Positions 51,342 to 59,705 of a DNA stretch of 64,000 nucleotides are shown in pieces. Both the position numbers and the translations under genes were made by a program. The DNA is from Clostridia bacterium. Its GTDB lineage: Bacteria; Bacillota; Clostridia; Monoglobales; Monoglobaceae. Positions within the stretch are counted from its first letter, which is position 1. Each line of letters begins with the position of its first letter. Location of the stretch: positions 46,816 through 110,815 of the forward strand of contig JAFQIA010000003.1 of NCBI GenBank assembly GCA_017397725.1. Direction: 5' to 3'. The notes beneath the pieces are model-generated. The model was not told the origin of the DNA, searched no databases, and saw nothing but the letters and a program-made list of their open reading frames with translations.

Positions 51342-54239
51342 ATGCAGATTGATTTTCGAATTGACTGGGGCTATCATTATTTGTATTCCAGAAAGCACTA
51401 TCATCCCACCTATCTCTGGGACGGGACCATTTCCTGTTCCGAGGGGGAGATTAAAGAAATCTATCAGTTGGAATATCCTTACTGTTGGTTTGGTATTCCC
51501 CACAGCCCAAAAGAAACCCGCCTTGCAAAACCGGAATGGAAAAGCACAACCAAGCGGCAGCTTTCGGGCATTCGGGTGGTTGCCGAGGTTGGCGAGAATT
51601 CGGCATTTACCCTCTCTACCCCCTCAGCCAAACTTACCTTTCGGGCTGAAGATGTGCTCTGCAAAGGACAATTGGTGTTCCCCATCGGTCCCAAATACTT
51701 AGGTTGTTTTGTAACGGTAACCCGAACCGATTTTTTATGGTTCCGTCCTGAGCTCAAGGAGGGGCATACTGCCTTTGAATATAACGATTTGAACTTAGAA
51801 ACCCATCATTGGGCAAGAATGAATCTCGGCTGGTTATCACCCGAGGCGGTTGCCAGTTGGGAGGCGGATATTCAGCCATCCGTTGCAGATGTTTCCGAAA
51901 CAGTATTCCGGATCATTGGTATGGGTGTGCCGGAATATTCCGAAACCGAAACCCCCATCAAGGGAACCATCCCTATGGAGCTTTATTGCGACGGTGAACT
52001 GATTGCAAGCTTTCATCATTTTTTCCGGCCTCACGACACCACCATCCAGATTTTAGACGATATGTGGGTGCGTGCCTCCATTCCTGCGGGACATCATCAT
52101 TTTACATTGAAAAACAAGCACCATGAGTTTTGTGTGGGAATCAACAGAATCATTATGTTTGAAAGCAGTCACAACCACGGGGAGTTGCGCATTCCTCCCT
52201 GGTGCCTTGTAGGCGAAACCATATACGGACGGGTATTTGCCGCATATCCTGATGCGTTGACGGTAACCTCCGGGGATGCAGTCTATCAACTGCAATGCGA
52301 AAAGGGATGGAATGAGTTTGCCATTTCTCCCAAACAGGCAGGGGTGCAAACCTTTGAATGTTCCGGAAAAACTGCCAGCGTTGAGGTCTTTGCTTGCGAA
52401 AAGGAGAACCCACCCTTTAAGGTTGGCTACTGCGATTGTCAGATTCCCAACGACGATAGCGGTGAGATGGACTGGATTATCGACTATGCCCAACGAACCC
52501 GATTGGGCAATTATGCCCATATCACCAACCTGTTGGGCAAACCCGCAGATCCTGTGTTAAAAAAGAAATGGGCAAATATGTGTCAAAAATATGGTTTGTA
52601 TGTCAGCTTGGGCAACGATTTTCAGGACGGCATTCTGCTTGAGGAAGCCGGCGAGATGGCGTTCGACTGCGGTTCCGGTGAATATCCGGGGGTAGTCTAT
52701 GCCAAGGACCCCACGGAACCCTACAAGTCCATATCTATGAAAGAGGCTGCAGAAAAATATATCTCCTTCCTGAAAGAAGATATTGCAAAAGCACCCAAGG
52801 GAAAGAATCTGGTTGGGTTTGTGGATGCCTCCGGCGGTGTACGCTATTCCTTCCTTGCGGGAGCAGATTGCGTGAAGATGGAAACTATGGTGGGGCACAC
52901 CTTAACCATGCTCACCCAAGTGCGTCCGGCTGCCGAAGCATTGTCCGACCGCAAATGTTGGATTGCACACACTGCCATCCAGCACGCCTATATGCCCTAT
53001 CGAATCACCCATATCGGGCAGTACTTCCTCTGCCTGATGCAGCCTTGGCTGATGGGTGCAGAGGGCGTCTATGACGAAGATTCTCTGTTCGGTCTTTGGA
53101 GTGAGGAGCGTCAGGTCTGGGATGATATTCTGCCAAAGAGCAGACGGGATATGACCAGAAAATTCTATAAGTTCACCGCCACCCATCCAAGACAAGGAAA
53201 ATGCGTGAGAAATATTGCGTTTTTGGAGGGACGCTATGCGGCACCATTTAACGGATTTATCTGTGGCACAGAGCAAGACCCCCACTACTCCGTGTGGGGA
53301 CTGTTTGGTAATGAAGCACCCGAATGGGGGCATGGTCAGCCAGAAAAATGCCGTCAGCTTTTGGATGTGCTGATGCCCGGTGCAAGCACCCATCCCCTCA
53401 GGCAAAAGTTCGATAAGCGGAGATTCTATTTTTCCGGAACCCCCTATGGCGACTTTGACTGCACACCCATCGAGGCATCGGCGGAGTATCTAAGCAACTA
53501 CAAGCTCCTTTTGCATCTGGGTTGGAATACCCTCATTGATGAGGATTACGAAAAGCTGAAAAGCTATGTGCAAAACGGCGGAGTATTACTCACCGGAATC
53601 CCCCAGTTCAGCACCCACATAACCCGTGATTTCCTAAAGGATATGAAGGATTTGGCATTGATGAATGACGGTGACCTCAGCGAGCTTTTGGGGATTCAGG
53701 TTCACGGCGTAGGGGATGTATACTCCGGGCAATGGAACGCAATGGACTTTACTACCATTCCAAAGCCGGAGCTCAGCGGACTGCCAAACGACGATGTCAG
53801 CGAAGACGGCGAAGCCCTCCTTGCGGATGTCACCCTTTCAGGCGCCGAGGTGGTGGCGTGGGATGCCGCCTCCGGAAAACCCATGCTGGTCAAGCATTCT
53901 TACGGCAAGGGAACTGTCTACACCTTTACCCTGTGGGCATATCCCGGTCACGAAAAATTCCAGAGTTTTGCCGCATCCTGGATTGCCGCTCTTTCCGAGC
54001 AGAGCAGGTCGGATATCTATGTTCAAGATGACACCAAGGAAGTGTTCTGGACCATCTGGAAGGATGGCGCAAAGACCTACGTCAAGATGCTGAACACCGA
54101 TTGGACAGTTCCCGGTAATATAAAGACGGTCACGCTTTCGGTCAAGGGTGCTCTTACCGATGTTTCGGTGAAAGAGGGAACCTTGGTGGTCGCAGAAGTT
54201 GAAAATGACACCGTCAGCATACAAGAATATATTTTATAA
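51342..54239 (+). CDS. Large cytoplasmic protein of unknown family, glycoside-hydrolase-like architecture
   Basis: A 965-residue protein without signal peptide or membrane segment. The first 360 residues look beta-rich. Residues 370-640 alternate strand and helix like a TIM barrel (FKVGYCDCQIPNDDSG, MDWIIDYAQRTRLGNYAHI, KYGLYVSLGNDF, NLVGFVDASGG, SFLAGADCVKMETMVG). Residues about 710-790 match the style of the GATase-like domain of GH42-type enzymes (NYKLLLHLGWNTLIDEDYEKLKSYV, NGGVLLTG). A beta-sandwich ends the protein. I do not recognise a family. Co-transcription with a PIG-L deacetylase and an EamA permease, beside a fucose operon, points to intracellular carbohydrate processing. Start ATG 51342 has AAGGAGCGG upstream. 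Confidence 0.6.
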   Translation: MQIDFRIDWGYHYLYSRKHYHPTYLWDGTISCSEGEIKEIYQLEYPYCWFGIPHSPKETRLAKPEWKSTTKRQLSGIRVVAEVGENSAFTLSTPSAKLTFRAEDVLCKGQLVFPIGPKYLGCFVTVTRTDFLWFRPELKEGHTAFEYNDLNLETHHWARMNLGWLSPEAVASWEADIQPSVADVSETVFRIIGMGVPEYSETETPIKGTIPMELYCDGELIASFHHFFRPHDTTIQILDDMWVRASIPAGHHHFTLKNKHHEFCVGINRIIMFESSHNHGELRIPPWCLVGETIYGRVFAAYPDALTVTSGDAVYQLQCEKGWNEFAISPKQAGVQTFECSGKTASVEVFACEKENPPFKVGYCDCQIPNDDSGEMDWIIDYAQRTRLGNYAHITNLLGKPADPVLKKKWANMCQKYGLYVSLGNDFQDGILLEEAGEMAFDCGSGEYPGVVYAKDPTEPYKSISMKEAAEKYISFLKEDIAKAPKGKNLVGFVDASGGVRYSFLAGADCVKMETMVGHTLTMLTQVRPAAEALSDRKCWIAHTAIQHAYMPYRITHIGQYFLCLMQPWLMGAEGVYDEDSLFGLWSEERQVWDDILPKSRRDMTRKFYKFTATHPRQGKCVRNIAFLEGRYAAPFNGFICGTEQDPHYSVWGLFGNEAPEWGHGQPEKCRQLLDVLMPGASTHPLRQKFDKRRFYFSGTPYGDFDCTPIEASAEYLSNYKLLLHLGWNTLIDEDYEKLKSYVQNGGVLLTGIPQFSTHITRDFLKDMKDLALMNDGDLSELLGIQVHGVGDVYSGQWNAMDFTTIPKPELSGLPNDDVSEDGEALLADVTLSGAEVVAWDAASGKPMLVKHSYGKGTVYTFTLWAYPGHEKFQSFAASWIAALSEQSRSDIYVQDDTKEVFWTIWKDGAKTYVKMLNTDWTVPGNIKTVTLSVKGALTDVSVKEGTLVVAEVENDTVSIQEYIL

Positions 54240-54256
54240 AAATGGAGATGAGGAAA

Positions 54257-55099
54257 ATGAAAATTTTAATGATTGGTGCACATCAGGATGACAATGAATT
54301 TCGTTGCGGAGGGCTTGCACAACAGCTGGTAAAAAAGGGTCATAACGTGAGATTTTTAAGCCTTTGTAATGGTTGCGGCGGTCATCATATCTTATCACCG
54401 AAAGAAACAACCGCAACACGGGCAAAGGAATCCGCGGCAGTTGCCAAGCTTCTTGGCATTACCTACGATGTATGGGATATTGACGACTGCTCTTTGGTGG
54501 CGGATTTGGAAACCCGCAGACGGTTGATCCGATACATCCGCAACTATGCGCCGGATTTGATTATCAGCCACCGCCCCAATGATTATCACGCAGACCATCG
54601 TGCGGCAGGACAGTTGGTACAGGATGCCTCCTACCTCTTGATTGTCCCCAACGAATGTGCAGATGCGCCCGCTATGAAAGACACTCCGGTAATTATGTAT
54701 AACGAGGATTCCTTCAAGAATCCCGATTTTCACGCAGATATTGTTATTTCAATTGATGAGGAAATCGACACCAAAATGAAGATTGCAGACCTGAATGTTT
54801 CACAGGTTTATGAATGGCTTCCCTATACCTATCACGAAGAGGTTCCTGAAACTCCGGAAGAACGCTTTGAATGGCTAAAAGGTATGGATATCACCGCCGA
54901 AACCACCGATGAAGAAGTAATGGCTGCAGCGAGAGGCTATCTGGTGAGATTTGCAAAAACTGCGGCGCGGTTCCGGAAAGAACTGCTTGATACCTACGGC
55001 GAGGAAAAGGGCAGCAAGGTTCGTTTTGCAGAGGCTTTTGAGCTTTGTGAATACGGCGGCACCCTGACCGAAGAATTGAAACACCAACTGTTTGACTGA
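54257..55099 (+). CDS. PIG-L family deacetylase
   Basis: A 280-residue zinc-dependent amidohydrolase of the LmbE/PIG-L fold, which removes N-acetyl groups from sugars or conjugates. The metal and catalytic motif AHQDDNE sits at residues 8-14 and the third ligand in HRPNDYHADHRAAG near residue 110. The start is placed at ATG 54257 because GATGAGG lies just upstream; ATG 54242 in frame is possible. It is 17 bp after the 965-residue gene and 7 bp before the EamA gene. An intracellular acetylated amino sugar or glycoconjugate is a reasonable but unproven substrate. Confidence 0.88.
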   Translation: MKILMIGAHQDDNEFRCGGLAQQLVKKGHNVRFLSLCNGCGGHHILSPKETTATRAKESAAVAKLLGITYDVWDIDDCSLVADLETRRRLIRYIRNYAPDLIISHRPNDYHADHRAAGQLVQDASYLLIVPNECADAPAMKDTPVIMYNEDSFKNPDFHADIVISIDEEIDTKMKIADLNVSQVYEWLPYTYHEEVPETPEERFEWLKGMDITAETTDEEVMAAARGYLVRFAKTAARFRKELLDTYGEEKGSKVRFAEAFELCEYGGTLTEELKHQLFD

Positions 55100-55106
55100 T
55101 TGAACA

Positions 55107-55976
55107 ATGAAGAAATCTTATATCTACGCCTCGATTTCCATCCTTTGCTGGTCCACCGTTGCAGTGGTTACAAAGATTCTGCTTGGCAGTCTTAACAGCT
55201 TTCAGATTCTATGGGCAAGCTCCTTTTTCGCAGGGCTGTTTCTATTGATTGTAAATATTGCAAATGGAAACATTCTGAAGCTGAAAAAATTCAAGCCAAA
55301 GGATTATATCCTTGCACCCCTTATCGCTCTGCCGGGAACATTTTTATACTATGTGTTCTACTATAACGGGGCGGACCGGATGCTTGCATCTCAGGCATTT
55401 ATCATCAACTATTTATGGCCGATGATGAGTGTCATCTTTGCCTGCATTCTCTTAAAAGAAAGATTTACCCCGCGAAAAATCGTTGCCATCATCCTTTCTT
55501 TTTTGGGCGTTGCCATTGTAACCGGCGGTGAACTTGCAACGTTTCATCTCGAGACGGTATTCGGTGCTTGTCTTTGCATCCTGTGCGCCGTCTCCTATGG
55601 GGTATTTACTGCACTCAATCAGAAAATACATTATGAAAAATTCCTTTCGATGATGCTTGGATATTTTGCAACCTTTCTCCTTACCACCATCATCAATCTT
55701 TGTAATAACCACTTATTTATTCCTGATTTCACCCATACCTTGGGTTTTCTATGGAACGGAATGTTTACCATGGCACTTGCAAACACCCTTTGGGTCATTG
55801 CGCTGCAATCGGGAGAAACCGCCAAGATATCCAACCTTGCGTACATAACACCTTTTTTGGCGCTTGTCTGGACAAGTCTGATATTAAAAGAACCTTTTTC
55901 CATCTTCTCCCTTCTGGGATTGACGGTTATCGTACTTGGAATCTTGCTCCAATTAAAAGATAAAAAACAAGGCTGA
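55107..55976 (+). CDS. EamA-family drug/metabolite transporter
   Basis: A 289-residue membrane protein with ten predicted helices in two EamA repeats (about residues 5-135 and 150-285). Family features are ILCWSTVAVVTKILLG, a LLKERFTPRKIVAIILSFLGVAIV segment ending repeat one, and LILKEPFSIFSLLGLTVIVLGILL ending repeat two. It lacks a clear ribosome site, and starts 7 bp after the PIG-L stop, so it is probably coupled to it. It could export a metabolite produced by the two upstream enzymes. Confidence 0.88.
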   Translation: MKKSYIYASISILCWSTVAVVTKILLGSLNSFQILWASSFFAGLFLLIVNIANGNILKLKKFKPKDYILAPLIALPGTFLYYVFYYNGADRMLASQAFIINYLWPMMSVIFACILLKERFTPRKIVAIILSFLGVAIVTGGELATFHLETVFGACLCILCAVSYGVFTALNQKIHYEKFLSMMLGYFATFLLTTIINLCNNHLFIPDFTHTLGFLWNGMFTMALANTLWVIALQSGETAKISNLAYITPFLALVWTSLILKEPFSIFSLLGLTVIVLGILLQLKDKKQG

Positions 55977-56006
55977 ACGAATCATCGTTCAGCCTTATTC
56001 TTTTTT
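55969..56006. terminator. Bidirectional terminator between the EamA and glycyl radical enzyme genes
   Basis: A 12-bp perfect stem (55969-55980 with 55985-55996), ATCA loop, T tracts in both directions. Confidence 0.9.
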
Positions 56007-57981
56007 AGACGAGGTATTCCAGTCGGCGTATGATGTGGTTTTGATATGCCACATCCAATTCGTTGAAGTACCCGCTCCATCCCCAGACCCGCACAATCAG
56101 GTTGGGGTACTTTTCCGGATGGTCTTGGGCATCCAAAAGCCGATCCCGATTGATGGCATTGAGCTGTAATTGGTGTCCGCCTAAAAGAATAAACTGTTTA
56201 ACCAACTGTGCTGTCTTTTTGACTCCCATCTCATTGCGGAGCACAGTATCGTGAATCTCAATCGTAAGCGGGCCTCCATTGATAATGTGGGTCATATCGT
56301 ATTTGGTAAAGGACTGAATCACCGAAAGCAATCCATCGGTTTTTACATCCAACGATGGTGAAAAACTGGAGGAATAGGGTTCTCCCGCCCCTCTTCCGTC
56401 TGCGGTGGCGGGGCATTGTTCTCCTTTCCAAAGATATTCCATAGCGCTTCCGGTCCCTGCCCGCCAGATGCCTCCGTGCTGATTGTCCCGATGGTTGATT
56501 CCTTTTTGGAAGGCATCCATCATCTTTGCGGCAATATCATCCACCTCATCTTCGTTGTTCCCCATTTTGGGACAACTTTTCAACAGGTTCCGCACCTTGG
56601 CATATCCCTCAAAATCCGCATCCAGGGCAGAAAGCAATTCTTCCTTAGTTACCGCCTTGTCTTCAAATACGATTTTCTTTACCGCCGCCAAAGCATCCGC
56701 CCCATTGGCAATGCCTGCGCCGTGGCAACCGAAGTTGTTGTACTTGGTCCCCCCTGCCCACAGGTCGGTCAGAGATTCGATGCACCCATCCATAAAGATG
56801 GATAAAAATGCCTGAGGCAACACTTGGGTATGGTTATATTCCTCAGTCAGGCGGTCACACTCTTTGCCGATTGCTGCCTCGGTCAATGCCATCAGTTCTT
56901 CAAAGGAATCACAATCCAAGAGATTTTCTTTCATCACATCGTAGACCAGATGGGGAAAATCCATAGTGGTGATATTGGGATAGTCCGCCCCGCAGTTGGG
57001 AACGATATATTCCCAGCAAGCCGCCACAGTATAATCAAAGGCATCCTCCGGTGCATAACCCAGTTTAATCAAGCCCGGAACCACCACATCGTCATTGCAA
57101 TACTGGGGGAATCCAAGTCCCTGTTTGGTCAGCAAGGTGGCATACTCATAAACTTCATCAGGCGTATTTTTACCCACCCGCAAATTGATTTTGGGGTCAA
57201 TCACCGACAGTTCCAAAGACGCCTGCATACAGAGCTTGGAAAGGGCATTGTACATACTGCTTCCATCTTTATCAAAGCCCCCCAGCACCATACTCTGTCC
57301 ATTATCCCCTTGCTGTACCCCGTGATACAGGTCAGAGTCATAGTTGATGGAGATAAAAAACTCCTCAATGAGTTCTAAAATCTCTTCATCGCTTTTTCCT
57401 GCCGCCTTATCCCTTTGGTAAAAGGGATACATATACTGGTCAAACCGTCCCAGCGTCAGGTGGGTCACCCCGCAAAGCCGCAAAAAATAAATGCACATTT
57501 TCATAAACACGCAGGCCTCGTAAAAGGTTTCTGCGCCCTTATGGGGCACTTTCAAAAGTGCCTCATAGAGCTTGGGGCATTCCTGTTTTGCCAGTTCCTG
57601 ATACTTTTCCACCAAGTTTAGGCACAGTTCGATATATCCAAGCATCCCCTGTCCGTAAGCAAGCTTTTCCGGATCCTCAGTCTTTTGCATACTTACTTTG
57701 ATTTCTTCTACGATGGCATCAAATCCTTTTTGGATAACCCGCGCATAGTTGGGGGTAAGGTTTCCCTCTGCTTGTGGCATCACACAACCAGTGTACCGAT
57801 TAAAACCAAGGGTATCCTCTAAAAACAGCAGCGGTTTTTCGCTGTCTACAATCTCCTTGAACACCTTGACCTGCTCCTTGACACAGGTTGCCCGCACAAA
57901 GCCTTCCGGTTTTTCCTGACGTAATTTGCGATACTCTCTTTGATTGAGATAATCTAATATTCTTGCAATTCTTTCGGTCAT
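56005..57981 (-). CDS. Glycyl radical enzyme, atypical short class (pyruvate formate-lyase family)
   Basis: A 658-residue GRE, about 100-190 residues shorter than PFL and the known dehydratases. The glycyl loop reads IVRVWGWSGYF (radical glycine Gly634), where most members have RV[SA]GY. The thiyl cysteine is Cys322 in VAACWEYI, with Glu324 in the place of the dehydratase acid/base Glu. A single cysteine, not the PFL Cys-Cys pair, argues against pyruvate formate-lyase. The lost length is at the N-terminus (FLEDTLGFNR begins the conserved part). Start ATG 57981 follows AGGAGGG. It is 11 bp after its activase. The substrate is unknown; a sugar-derived diol or similar is inferred from the fucose genes nearby. 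Confidence 0.85.
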   Translation of the reverse strand: MTERIARILDYLNQREYRKLRQEKPEGFVRATCVKEQVKVFKEIVDSEKPLLFLEDTLGFNRYTGCVMPQAEGNLTPNYARVIQKGFDAIVEEIKVSMQKTEDPEKLAYGQGMLGYIELCLNLVEKYQELAKQECPKLYEALLKVPHKGAETFYEACVFMKMCIYFLRLCGVTHLTLGRFDQYMYPFYQRDKAAGKSDEEILELIEEFFISINYDSDLYHGVQQGDNGQSMVLGGFDKDGSSMYNALSKLCMQASLELSVIDPKINLRVGKNTPDEVYEYATLLTKQGLGFPQYCNDDVVVPGLIKLGYAPEDAFDYTVAACWEYIVPNCGADYPNITTMDFPHLVYDVMKENLLDCDSFEELMALTEAAIGKECDRLTEEYNHTQVLPQAFLSIFMDGCIESLTDLWAGGTKYNNFGCHGAGIANGADALAAVKKIVFEDKAVTKEELLSALDADFEGYAKVRNLLKSCPKMGNNEDEVDDIAAKMMDAFQKGINHRDNQHGGIWRAGTGSAMEYLWKGEQCPATADGRGAGEPYSSSFSPSLDVKTDGLLSVIQSFTKYDMTHIINGGPLTIEIHDTVLRNEMGVKKTAQLVKQFILLGGHQLQLNAINRDRLLDAQDHPEKYPNLIVRVWGWSGYFNELDVAYQNHIIRRLEYLV

Positions 57982-57992
57982 AACAATCCCTC

Positions 57993-58814
57993 CTATAAAA
58001 TCCGTACCTGAATTCCAAATCTTTCAAACAGTTCTTGCCGCGGTGTAATTTCTGCAGTTTCATCAAAGGCTGGTGTATAGCTACGCCCCACCATAGCGTA
58101 TTTTCCCCCTGCCATTTTGTTGTAAGGCAGAACCTCCACCGCTGAAACCTTATATTCCTTAAGAAGCTGAGCGATGGCACCAAGGTTTTCTTCCGTATCG
58201 GTCACCCCCGGTATCAGGGGAATCCGAGTCACAAAATCCGTTCCGCTTTTTGCCAACAACCCAAAATTGCAAAGAATCTTTTGATTGCTGACACCGGTAT
58301 ATTTTTGATGCAGAGCATCATCCATCAATTTCAAATCATACAAAACATAATCGGTGTGTTTTAATGCCTCCTGAAAAAGTTCCTCCTCGCAATAACCACA
58401 GGTCTGAATTGCCCGATGGAGCCGTCCCTCCAGTTTAGAAAGACAGTCAAACAGAAATTCCGGCTGGGTCAGGGGTTCTCCTCCGGAAAAGGTAACCCCT
58501 CCGCCATTGTTTAAGATATTCCGATTCTTTAGCAGTTTCTTTACAAGGTCGTCACTTGTGATTCTTTCCCCGCAAATACGAAGCAGATTTTTGGGACATG
58601 CCCCAATACTCTCCCGGGTAAACCCCGTGCGAATACACGCACCGCAACCAATACAGCCGTTGGGACTTTTCACAATCTCCGGAAGATAGGACTGTCCCTC
58701 AGGGTTGTGACACCAGCTACACCGAAGTGGACACCCTTTCAGAAACACCGTGGTGCGAATCCCCGGCCCGTCATAGACCGAAAATTCCTCCACAGAAAAA
58801 ACGATACCCTGCAT
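57993..58814 (-). CDS. Glycyl radical enzyme activating enzyme (radical SAM)
   Basis: A 273-residue radical SAM protein that installs the glycyl radical on the partner GRE. The SAM cluster motif is CPLRCSWCHNPE (CxxxCxxC, about residues 27-34), followed by a ferredoxin-like insert (CIGCGACIR and ACPKN) typical of activases of GRE eliminases. GGVTFSGGEPLTQPEFL is the SAM-binding GGE region. Start ATG 58814 has GAGGTGAG upstream. It is first in its operon, with the GRE 11 bp downstream. The promoter is divergent from the AraC gene. Confidence 0.93.
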   Translation of the reverse strand: MQGIVFSVEEFSVYDGPGIRTTVFLKGCPLRCSWCHNPEGQSYLPEIVKSPNGCIGCGACIRTGFTRESIGACPKNLLRICGERITSDDLVKKLLKNRNILNNGGGVTFSGGEPLTQPEFLFDCLSKLEGRLHRAIQTCGYCEEELFQEALKHTDYVLYDLKLMDDALHQKYTGVSNQKILCNFGLLAKSGTDFVTRIPLIPGVTDTEENLGAIAQLLKEYKVSAVEVLPYNKMAGGKYAMVGRSYTPAFDETAEITPRQELFERFGIQVRIL

Positions 58815-58832
58815 AAACTCACCTCTATTTTC

Positions 58833-58878
58833 AATATAGCAACAACACCTTGACAAGACAAGAAAAATCTTGTACTAT
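58833..58878. promoter_or_regulatory. Overlapping divergent promoters with an inverted-repeat operator
   Basis: Plus strand (AraC): TTGACA (58850-58855), 17 bp, TACTAT (58873-58878). Minus strand (activase-GRE): TTGTCT (58856-58861), 17 bp, TATATT (58833-58838). The two -35 boxes abut. A perfect ACAAGA-N4-TCTTGT inverted repeat (58858-58873) lies between the plus-strand -35 and -10 and over the minus-strand -35, a likely binding site for the adjacent AraC protein. Confidence 0.65.
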
Positions 58879-58910
58879 TATAGACAAAAGTTAAGATTGG
58901 AGGTGGCTTA

Positions 58911-59681
58911 ATGATTACCCATCAGATTGCCAATTCTCAAGGGAATTATAACTTTAATGCCTTTATTTATACGGATAGTTTTTGGGATTCCCACTTTCAC
59001 AGAAATTACGAACTGATTTACACTATAGAAGGCAAAACCGAAATCAGCATCAACGGGGTGAAGGATTGCCTGAATGAGGGCGAGTTGCTTTTGATTTCAC
59101 CTTATACCGTCCATTCCCTGCGGGTAACTCCGCCATCCAAAGCCTTTGTGGAAGTTTTCTCGGAGGATTTTATCTCCTCCTTTGCAGAAAAGAACCGCTT
59201 TGTCCGTTTTTCCAAGTTCCGGTGTTCCCCCTCGGCGGAACAGGCACTAAAACAAAGTCTGTTCACCGAATCACCGCCGGAATTTTATCAGCATATTTCC
59301 TGCCTGTATTCCGTCTGCAATGAATGTGTCAAGAACGCAGTTTTTGATACGGTTGGGCAGGACAATCGCTTGATTGAGCAAGTGATTTCCTATATCTCGG
59401 AACACTTAAGCGACGGGATTTCCCTTCAGGATATAGCAAAGGCACTTAACTATGAATACCACTATTTTTCGGGGCTTTTTCACCAATGCTTTCATATGAA
59501 TTTCAAGAATTTCATCAACCTGTTTCGGTTTGAAAAAGCATGCAAACTCCTCAAAGAAAAGAACAGTGACATCACCAGTGTTTGTGGCGCCTGCGGATTT
59601 GGGAGCATCCGGAATTTTAACCGTGTGTTCAAATCTATCAGTGGCTATACCCCCAGTCAATATCAAAAAAGAACTGAGTAA
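58911..59681 (+). CDS. AraC-family regulator of the GRE locus
   Basis: A 256-residue protein. A cupin sensor (SHFHRNYELIYTIEGKTEISING, ISPYTVHSL) is followed by two C-terminal helix-turn-helices (ISLQDIAKALNYEYHYFSGLFHQ and SDITSVCGACGFGSIRNFNRVFK) and the signature GYTPSQYQK. Start ATG 58911 has GGAGGTGG upstream. It is divergent from the activase-GRE operon and convergent with fucI, and shares an intergenic operator with the former, so it probably controls the GRE and perhaps the fuc operon in response to a sugar. Confidence 0.92.
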   Translation: MITHQIANSQGNYNFNAFIYTDSFWDSHFHRNYELIYTIEGKTEISINGVKDCLNEGELLLISPYTVHSLRVTPPSKAFVEVFSEDFISSFAEKNRFVRFSKFRCSPSAEQALKQSLFTESPPEFYQHISCLYSVCNECVKNAVFDTVGQDNRLIEQVISYISEHLSDGISLQDIAKALNYEYHYFSGLFHQCFHMNFKNFINLFRFEKACKLLKEKNSDITSVCGACGFGSIRNFNRVFKSISGYTPSQYQKRTE

Positions 59682-59705
59682 ACGATGTTTACTCAGTTCT
59701 TTCTT
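59668..59705. terminator. Bidirectional terminator between the AraC gene and fucI
   Basis: A 14-15 bp perfect stem (59668-59682 with 59687-59701) around a GATG loop with A and T tracts on either side. The AraC stop codon lies within the stem. Confidence 0.88.

Noticed and set aside
56005..57981. Annotation as pyruvate formate-lyase proper
   Set aside because: It lacks the Cys-Cys active-site pair and is too short. Single Cys322 plus Glu324 fits the eliminase/dehydratase-type GREs better.
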